Assembly (NCBI GenBank): GCA_016165875.1
Contig: JABBOT010000080.1
Location: 41,353,477 to 41,417,476, forward strand
DNA length: 64,000 nt
Reading direction: 5' to 3'
Source of the DNA: Acanthopleura granulata
Lineage: Eukaryota > Mollusca > Polyplacophora > Chitonida > Chitonidae
Shown here: positions 55,855 to 64,000 of the stretch, in pieces
Numbering within the stretch: the stretch's first letter is position 1
How the letters are laid out: each line of letters opens with the position of its first letter
Position numbers and translations under genes: made by a program
The notes under the pieces: generated by a model
Database searches by the model: none
Told to the model about the DNA's origin: nothing
What the model saw: only the letters and a program-made list of their open reading frames with translations

Positions 55855-58070
55855 CTTGGTCCTAAGCATCGTGACGAGTGATAGCTGGTCATCTTGTGAT
55901 ACAATTCATCAGCATCACTCCTGGTCCTTCTCTCAACCTTGGTTTTAATTTAGGTGTCCCATGATTGCTGTCATGATTGCTTTTATCATTTGTGCTGATA
56001 AGGGTAATTTTGTGTAGACCCTTGAACCCACATTCTCAAAGCTTTCTAAATTCATTTTTCTCAAATTTTTGTTGTAAGTCCTATCACCTGATTACCAAAA
56101 CTCTTGTCATTTCACCTGAAGTCACAAGAAGGCAGATTTATGAAGTTGTGTGAGAGCCCTTTCCACAAAGCTTTTGCTGACTTCAGTCAAAACTTGATAT
56201 ACAGTTTACAAGCTTACTTCAGTACCCTAGAAATTATAATTTTGACCACCTTTTAAATGTTGTGTTCAGGCAAACATGTCAAAATTTCAACCACCAGTAT
56301 CAAAGAGTAAACATTATGAAGAGGTTTTTAGTGGGAGTTAAATCAGACGTGGCATTATGGAATTGGCCTCTGACCTGTCTGTGAAGATATTAAGATGAAA
56401 GGCAGGAGATCTTTGTCATTTATTACCTGGTATCCAAAAGTGTGTTGAACATCTAAAAAAAAACTAAAATGATGTACGCACTCCACACATCACCAGACTT
56501 GATACAAATAGCTTATTTTCGCATGTTATTAAGTCACTCAGGCCTTAAGCAATTTAATAAGAATAGCTGATATCATTTCTACAGACTCCCTAGTTTTCAG
56601 TAGCAAAATGCTGGCTGTTGATGGTGCGTAGACTAACACTATCTAGTGAGCAGGTAGAGTTTGTGTCAGGCTATCAAGAAGCTCTCTGTACCAAGCCATT
56701 AGCTTGCCCATAGTCTGTCTGAGGTTATCTTGGATTACAGTTAAAAACGGAAATACAATTTTAGAACTTGGGTGCTAGAAAATTAAAATTTTAACCACTT
56801 AATAAATGCTGACCGACAACAAAATGTGGCATGACATCAGTTCCTAAAACCAGAATATAAACTGTGTCTAGGTATTACATTTCGACTTAGGTCTGATGTG
56901 GCTATGTGGAATCAGTCCAAGTCCTCATATCTACCAATCACAGCATTTTCTCTACCCCGGTCACTAGATAAAGATTTACAGTGTATGTGATAGTAACATA
57001 GTTATGGTAATCTGCCACAAATGGGCTGGCAGGGAGCTAGTGCCATGTCACAGAGAAGCCCCAATCTAGAGAGGAATACCCATGACTGTACGTGGTAGGT
57101 AATGTCCATTTCTGACCATCATGAATATTGACTGAACAATTTAATTCACGGGCTCGTCTTAGGCACTGGTCAGTATTACTCCTTTTTGTAAATAGTTCTG
57201 TTAAGTGTTAATGTTATTTATTTTGTAGAGTTTTTGGGTCAGAATCTTCTGACAGGCTAGTTGATGTTACTTATTGGAGACAGCAGTCACATTAGAGATC
57301 TGTGTTTTGTTTGTTGATTTTAAATTCAGTGGCTAAAAGATATTCACTCTGCCATTGAGTGCATGGAAACTGGTGACTTGCCATAAACGTGTTATTTTCA
57401 TTGTGTGGATGTTTGCGTAAAGAAAACAAGTAACGTAGGAGAACGACCATAGTGTGGATTACTTGTTAAAAGTGGACCGTAATATTGTTTCTAGCTCAGT
57501 GTTGATTGCTTTGTGAAGCACTGCATGATGGTTGTAACCCCAACACCTCATACCTATAGCTCATCATATGCTAAATTCTCAATAAGACTTGTAGCTGTAG
57601 TAAAGACCAGGGTCCTGTATTGTGGTAGAGTGAGGTCAATTCACTGAAGAAAGACCTTTTCACAGTGACGGTGGGAAAAGTGGGTCATTGATGAACAGTG
57701 GGACAGCCCTAGTTTTTACAACTGCTAGTATATTGGTTGGGCTCTCATTTGTATCATGTCTAACCTGTTCTTTTTGACATTCATTATAACTAAATCAGTC
57801 ATGCGCTGCATCAGTTTGCATTTGCTGGACACTGAGTTGTGTGCCCCTTGAGTGATAATTTCTAGGGGTTAGGGGATATTGGCTTACTACACTAAAGTTG
57901 CTTTTTGTGATTCAAACCTTGCCCAGGTGGGTTTTATATGGCCTTTTATAACAGTTCATGCGAGTAAGTGCTAATGTGTAATATGATCAGACCTCTAGTT
58001 CCATGGAGAGTCATCAAGGTTAAGGCATAGGACCAGTTCTCCTTGAAATAAAAGAAGTCAGATTCTTTGT
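55855..58070 (+). other. EDC4 3' UTR
   Basis: No coding sequence after the stop at 55852-55854. The first good polyadenylation hexamer I noticed is AATAAA at 58047-58052, giving a UTR of about 2.2 kb. Confidence 0.5.
58047..58052 (+). terminator. Candidate EDC4 polyadenylation signal
   Basis: AATAAA within CTTGAAATAAAAGAAG. A further AATAAA occurs near 59444. Confidence 0.4.
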
Positions 58071-59749
58071 GAAACTATCTGCATAATTGATACAAATCAC
58101 ATAATGTGCTTAACAGTCAATGACATTAACTTTCACATGATTTTGACATTTCAGTTGGTGAAAAATTCACTGAAATTATGGGTGATTTACTTTAATTCAT
58201 TTGGCCATTTTTAGGTCAGCTGAAGGGAGTGAGATTGGGCACTCCCCTCACATTTGATGGTCTGCCGTTATATACATCACCCTGCACAAGTGCATCATTT
58301 CTGGTACATCAGGTGTAATTATAATTATAGGTTATGATTGAGTTGGTCAGTATTTGGGATGTTGCAGAGAAGTCACCTCATCATATGTCCATTATCAACA
58401 TCATAGTTTTAACTGTTGATTAGAAATGATTGTTCCAAATTTAATTTGAAAAGTATCTTCAAAATCAGTTTGTTGTTCTCCTGTTACTCCATCTTGAAGG
58501 ACGTGTAAATGAATCAGACTACATAGAATTGAATCAGTGGCTTTTGATCACTGCTCATTTTCAAGATCTAGGACAGAGATGTCCTGCTGTGATCACAAAT
58601 TTGGGATTGACATGCCATGGTTGGAAATTTAGGAGCAATACAACTTTTCAAAATTTTGTCTTTGTGGTCAAAGTTGCGTAAGTCGGACATACAAATGCCG
58701 ATATACTTTTTCCGGGCCATAAAATGGATGGAGAATGTTGTTGATACTAATGCCACTGTCACCCTTTTTATCTGAAGTGATGTTTTACCTAAGTGTTCAC
58801 GTTTACTTTAATACTGCAGACCTGAAGGTGGTTTTTGAAGAAAACATTTCCCGGCATCTCCTGAGTCAGCGAGTCATCTGGGCTTTACCAGAATGGGTTA
58901 AATTTGTCTCGTGCTGAGTGATTTAATTAATAACAGCTCTATACTGAATTATGAAGCCATCAATTAAATAAGTCAAATGTGACTTTTTGGGGGAGGGAGG
59001 AAAGAGAGAAATTCCTGATTTATGTTCTGTGTGGAAAAGTTTTGGACATCTACCATTTCCTCAGTGATCTGCTGGGTGTTACTAACGGTTTTTTGGATAC
59101 CTTCCATTACTGTAATACTACTGCAATAAGAAAGTTTATAGTTACATATATTTGTTGGACTGACATTCTTATACAAGTACAGGATTTTGTTTTTAGATCA
59201 TCTTCTGTTATGTTTTCATGCTGCAGTTCCTTTTCCACACTGTAGATTAAAGAAATAATCATGTTTTTGTATTCACTTGTGTAGGGTCACTGTCAATCTT
59301 ACCCTCTCACCATTTTAGTAAGCATTTTCTTTTTAGACAAATTGTCATATGGCGTTCTTTTAGATATTTTTACTTCAGCCTGTACATATCCAGAGACAAC
59401 GTGTCTCTCGGGATTTATTTGGATAAAAATAAGCTTTTTCATGAATAAATCCTGCTTGTTATTCTTTCTTTTTTTCGAAGGTTTATACATTCGTATATGT
59501 CTAAAGTTCACCGCTGGACTGAAAGAAGAAACTGAAGTGCTTGGTATCCAGTCACACAAGGTGCCGTGTACAGGGACCTCTAGATCTCGCAGCTCTCACT
59601 GCTTGTGGGGCCATGGTGACAGTAATTGGTGGACAGTGCTCTTGTGCCAGTTTGTGCAGTCTAATACTCATTGAAGAGCTCTTGTCTTCCACCAGTCTGG
59701 TGTGCATATCTGTACAGCCTATGCGTAGAAAGTTCATCAGTAAGTTGCC

Positions 59750-59885
59750 AAAGTTTGGTGGCATGAACTCACCCTGCCACAAGAAGACACTCTATATGCA
59801 CACACCAGAAGGACCCTAGTCGTCAAATGACTGAAACATTGCTAAGTACGATGTTAAACCCCAAGCACGCACACTCACTCACTGG
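59750..59885 (+). mobile_element. SINE family C, 3' part
   Basis: GCCACAAGAAGACACTCTAT, CCAGAAGGACC, GTCAAATGACTGAAACATTG, then GATGTTAAACCCCAAGCACG and a CACTCACTCACTG tail. Confidence 0.75.
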
Positions 59886-60860
59886 TAAACAAACCCACAT
59901 GCACAAGACAGGCTCCACAGATCAAGAGTGTCTTGTGGTAGCAGTAACGTATACAAGCTGAGAGAGAGAGACACCAGCATTGTAAGGAATATGTGACTGG
60001 ATACCGTAATACATGTCTATTATGACTGCACACCTGAGGCACACATCTATTCCTGGATAACAAACTCCGTACCACTGGATACGGAGTGCACACATCTATA
60101 CTCACTGTATTCTGAGCGCTTATACCACTAGTTTCCGAGTAAAGATCTATCATCTAAGACTTTCTAGTGCACACATTTACTGTGAATAGATAGCTAATAC
60201 ACACATAACTGCTATCGCTGGATACCAAGTGCACATCTATTATCATTGAATTACCCAGATTAAAGTACATTTTTGGCCAAGCCGTCCTGAGTGTGATGAC
60301 TAACCCTTGGCCAATGAGGCACAGGTTTTTACTGCTGTGGTCGCCGTGAGTTCAAGTCCAGTTCTGCCTGGCTTCCTCTCCTGCCACACAAAAGGAAAGT
60401 CTATCCTCCCACCATAATCAAAAGATAAAATCTAATATAAACGCTCATTTTTGGACCACAGGAATTAAAACTAGGAACAACTCGCAAGTGTTAAGATAAA
60501 CGTATTACAATTTAAAATCCACGAAACACACTGAAGTTTACAATTTGTGGGTCAAACTTCCACTCTCTCTGGAACTGTCCTGATATGAAGTGCAATGATT
60601 TTTCCTGCAGAGATATGCCAGATTCCGTCCACCCACGGATCGTATTGTTCAAATGTGAACCGCTGTCAGTTTTCACAAAAACTGCTGCCAACATGCACCT
60701 GTTTTTAGTCAGAGGTTTATCTGTCAAAAATTATGATAATGTTGTATGGGAACTATCCAAATGTTGGTTATCTCTCTTTTGATTTTAAATCATTGTGAAG
60801 TCATTGGTGGTCACTGCCATTTAAGCTTTGAAAAGTAAGCTGTTCTTGTAACAGGCATAT

Positions 60861-61044
60861 TCAGATGAATAAGCCAGTGCCACTCCGAGGTCAGATGAAT
60901 GACCCAGTGCCACTCTGAGGTCAGGTGAATGACCCAGTGCCACTCTGAGGTCAGATGAATGACTCAGTGCCACTCTGAGGTCAGGTGAATGCCCCAGTGC
61001 CACTCTGAGGTCAGATGAATGACCCAGTGCCACTCTGAGGTCAC
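60861..61044. repeat. 30-bp minisatellite, six copies
   Basis: TCAGATGAATGACCCAGTGC plus CACTCTGAGG repeats from 60861 to 61040. TCAGATG and TCAGGTG alternate in copies 2-6, hinting at a 60-bp dimer. Every copy ends TGAGGTCA (CGAGGTCA in the first). Confidence 0.93.
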
Positions 61045-61698
61045 AACGTTCCAAAATCCAATGGGAACAACCCATGGTATCTGGAGCAAATTGCACACTG
61101 TCAAGATTTGTGTGATTTATTTCTGGACAACACTACCTGTAATCTTCAAATTGCATACAAACAGGTAATATAACAGAAGTATAAAACAATCATCACCGTG
61201 TACATGTATTTCCTCTGATAAACATAGCTCAAATACAAGGGCTTACTGCCACACAAGAGCTGTACATGCACTTGGCATTTAAGGTGCACAGACCGATGTA
61301 TTGATCAAGTGGACACTGAAACAAAGCACCACAACATTGTCTTATACCCTACATGTAAACAACAAGTCAGTAAGTGTTGCATACTGCAAGCACTGGAATT
61401 AAAATTAGCACCAGCTGAAGTAACCAATACATATAAAAGAACAAAAGCATCAATTCACTGAACGCATTAAAATTTCGACCACTGAAGAAAGAATATTTCT
61501 CACTACAAGCCGAGATGGAACAATAACATATGTATGTAACAAATGTAAAACAAATTTGAGTAACTTCAGAATTTTCTTAGAATTACATCTCAACTCCTGT
61601 TGAAGTGTAGAGGAAACCCTGCAGATTGCCAGGTTGGAGATATCAGTCATACCAGCCTGAGCACAATATGAATCTAGTCTTGTCATTCCTCAGAAGAT

Positions 61699-61704
61699 TT
61701 TATT
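61699..61704 (-). terminator. Candidate PARK7 polyadenylation signal
   Basis: AATAAA on the minus strand about 510 nt past the PARK7 stop codon. Confidence 0.4.
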
Positions 61705-62213
61705 ATTTTGTTATTTATAATTCTGAGTCACGCATGATCCGCTTACTAGATTCGAAAATCTGAGACGGAATCTAAATTTGAATGACCATCCATCTTATCC
61801 CAGGTGTAAGGGATATAATCTCTGCTCTCTCATGTATGGTATATCCTTGGAAAGGAGAGAATGGCGCACCAAATGATACCAAGTATTCACCCCAAGTCAC
61901 TCCAGATCGGGGGATATTCACCTGCAAAAATCAAAAACTGTCTGCCAAAATCTCTCATGGAGAATTTTGCGGGTTATGCTGGTGAAAATAAAATCAGCAA
62001 GGGTAAAATAATGGAATGACAGGACTAAATATGGATTCCACCGAACCGATTAAGATCTAGTCGGTGCAGGATTAACCTAGCCCCAAAATACTGTGTGCTG
62101 TATGCAGTACATGTCCAAAACACAAACATGACCAGCCTTTTCATGGGTTGCCTAGCACTTTTACGTTGAGCCTCTTTACAAATGTCGACCAGATTCATGT
62201 TGCAAGGATTTCC

Positions 62214-63832
62214 TCACAGTTTGACCAACATCTGTCCAGCCAGAGGCTCTGCTTTTGCCTTTCCTTGTAAAATCTCCACAAGTTTAATCCCAAACTCAAA
62301 AGTTGTCCCTGGTCCACGGCTGGTGACCAGTTTCCCGTCCTGAACAACACGCTCCTCCGAGTAGGTGTACTTGTCTGTAATTACAAGCATGCAAAAACTA
62401 ACAACAAAGGCTTGTAACACACGCAACAGCTCCCCCTTTCACTAATACTGTAAACTGAACTACAATTTTATCCCCATGAACAAATTGCACATTTCCCTGG
62501 CTGAGTTCTAATTATCTAAGAAAGGTATTCTTTGACGTTTGTTTCAAAGGCAGGATGATATCCTGCTAGGAAAATGTAAGCTTCAAAAGACTTTTTCCAT
62601 CTGAAAACGGTTCTTTTGTGAGAAATTTTACGTAATTTACCTTGGTTGAAAATTTTACATTACTTATCAAAGGGCTGTGGCAATTATATTCTAAAATGGG
62701 AGGCTGCTAAGGAATTAAAGCATGTATGCTTGGGTTTTACATCGTACTTTACAATTTTTCACTTATATGATGTCCAGTAGTTCTCAGAATTTATATACAC
62801 TCTGTGTCTTCTTGTGGCAGGGCGAGCCCATGCCATCAATGTGCTGCCTCCAGTGGAACATCCTGCCAAAGACAACACAAACAACACCCCACCCAGTTAC
62901 ATGATACTGACACCGGGCCAACCAGTCCTGTTTCCTTGCTCTAACCTCTCAGTGCTGAGCATGAAGTGAAGATGCTTCGAGCGTACCATTTTGAAAGTAT
63001 TTGGTTATGACCCAACCCGGGACTAATCTGGGATATTCCAGCCTGCAGACATTCTACCAACTAGGCAACTGAAGCTGTCAAATGAATAAAAATGAGACCA
63101 AAACTGTAGCGCACATAATTGAGAAGGTCTGTGCTTTCGATGGGGACACGTGATATTGAGTGCCACTCCACTGAATTATGAGCCAAATGAAGAAGAACAT
63201 GTGCGACAAGTGTAAGTTTTCTGTACTGGACATAACCAAGTTCTCAGCTGGCCTCAGTTACTCTCTCTGTCACCACTTGGGCAGCAAATCACAGCGCTGT
63301 CATTCGGACAACTTACCTGTCAGTTTGTCCTTGACACTGGGGTACGAGGTGATTGTTTTACCCGTGGCTATTCCATGACTTAACAACACAGTGGGACCTG
63401 TCACAAAGAACATAAGCTGTATATGTCACTGTATACTATCAGACACCTAAAAACATCAGGTTACCTAAACAGAAGAGAATCCAGACTGAAATGTTGGAAA
63501 TTATAACTGCTCATTGTCTTTCCAACACAGACTTAGCCAAAATATCAGGACATCTCTTCAACCTCTCCCATGTTAATTTTGTCAGAATAGTGTCTCCAAG
63601 ACACTGAGACATCCCCTGACTAATCCTAACGCTCACCAATATCAAAAGTTCTCATTTAATTTGCAGGGTTATGAAATGTCTCAAATGCTTTAATAGTCTC
63701 CTTCTCAGAAGTTGTTAACCTGATGAGCATTTCAGAATAAGACAAGATTTCCTTCCACCTACCTGCACAAATAGCTGCAATTACACCTCCTCTTTTTTCT
63801 TGTTCTTTCAAAACTTCACCTACAGCTTCTGA
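62214..63832 (-). CDS. PARK7: PARK7/DJ-1, last three coding exons (5' part off window)
   Basis: Minus-strand exons 63832-63763, 63397-63317 and 62374-62214 join with agreeing phases (312 nt, 103 residues plus stop), equal to the C-terminal ~55% of DJ-1 (189 aa in human). Exon A reads [19 protein letters not shown], with the reactive Cys (human Cys106) in the nucleophile elbow. Exon B reads [20 protein letters not shown] then SVKDKLT, and exon C has [20 protein letters not shown] then GTTFEF. DJ-1 is a cytosolic and mitochondrial redox-sensing protein with reported glyoxalase/deglycase activity and a homodimer fold. The His equivalent to human His126 is Tyr here (TSYP against TTHP). It ends MLVKL. 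Convergent with EDC4. Confidence 0.95.
62715..63080 (-). mobile_element. SINE family C, full length, in PARK7 last intron
   Basis: Reverse-oriented: tail GCATGTATGCTTGGGTTTTA at the left, body TCTTCTTGTGGCAGGG, CAGTCCTGTTTCCTTGCTCT and CTCAGTGCTGAGC, and a tRNA-like head at the right that reads, on the minus strand, TTGCCTAGTTGGTAGAATG and CCCGGGTTGGGTC. Confidence 0.8.
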
Positions 63833-64000
63833 CTGCAAAAAAAGAAAAATTATTGATTTTTCTTTTTATCCAAGTTGTATCTTATGCCATTTCCTTGACC
63901 TTGCTAATCATGGGCTAGTTGTTTAAGCTAAAATGTGGCAGGGCAGATCACACATTGAACAAGTGATTTCATCCAAAGCAGTGGAACATGTATATCACGA

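Larger units (their letters stand above)
58071..61690. other. Intergenic between convergent EDC4 and PARK7
   Basis: Holds a family C SINE tail (59750-59885), a family A SINE fragment (60330-60430, GTGAGTTCAAGTCCAGTTC and CCACCATAATC) and a 30-bp minisatellite (60861-61044). About 59560-59750 resembles other dispersed repeats (CTCTTGTCTTCCACCAGT). No gene supported. Confidence 0.6.

Noticed and set aside
60821..61096. 91-codon minus-strand frame and a CRISPR-like look
   Set aside because: The units are contiguous 30-bp repeats without spacers, in an animal genome, so this is a minisatellite, not a CRISPR array or gene.

Overview
The window is animal nuclear DNA: genes are split into many short exons with GT-AG borders, introns run from about 0.1 to 3.6 kb, and interspersed repeats are dense. 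Several tRNA-derived SINE families end in AAATAAATAAAT tails and carry motifs such as CCACCATAATGCTGGCCGCC, which I associate with molluscs. A mollusc (bivalve or gastropod) is the best guess; the species cannot be read from the sequence.

Layout. (1) 1-5175, minus strand: an immunoglobulin-fold secreted or membrane protein of FAM187 type, running off the left edge. (2) 5585-12557, plus strand: a complete SLC17 (sialin/vesicular anion transporter) gene, predicted 526 residues. These two genes are divergent, and their apparent TATA boxes face away from each other about 250 bp apart. (3) 12558-24700: a gene-free block of nested repeats. A tandem array of a ~650-690 bp unit (14947-22005) is interrupted by a decayed hAT transposon, a ~0.9 kb unknown insertion and a SINE. 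It is followed by two oppositely oriented TTAA-flanked elements and a small MITE. (4) 24962-55854, plus strand: a complete EDC4 (Ge-1/Hedls) gene. I traced 28 coding exons by hand; their phases agree throughout and sum to 4227 nt, i.e. 1408 residues. (5) 55855-62213: EDC4 3' UTR and repeat-bearing intergenic DNA. (6) 62214-63832, minus strand: the last three coding exons of PARK7/DJ-1, entering from the right edge. EDC4 and PARK7 converge.

The genes are not an obvious pathway. EDC4 is an mRNA-decapping scaffold, PARK7 a redox-responsive/glyoxalase-like protein, SLC17 an anion transporter of lysosome or vesicle membranes, and the FAM187-like protein is extracellular. The most unusual pattern is local duplication around exon 3' ends and their splice donors. 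In the FAM187-like gene an 84-bp unit is repeated. In SLC17 a ~21-bp unit spans the exon 8 donor and is repeated about nine times, giving an in-frame second donor. In EDC4 the end of exon 15 is copied with its donor beyond a SINE. Other notable items are clean target-site duplications that date nested insertions, a 30-bp perfect palindrome and several minisatellites. I did not find a convincing new multi-gene system; the window reads as ordinary conserved genes in a repeat-rich genome.
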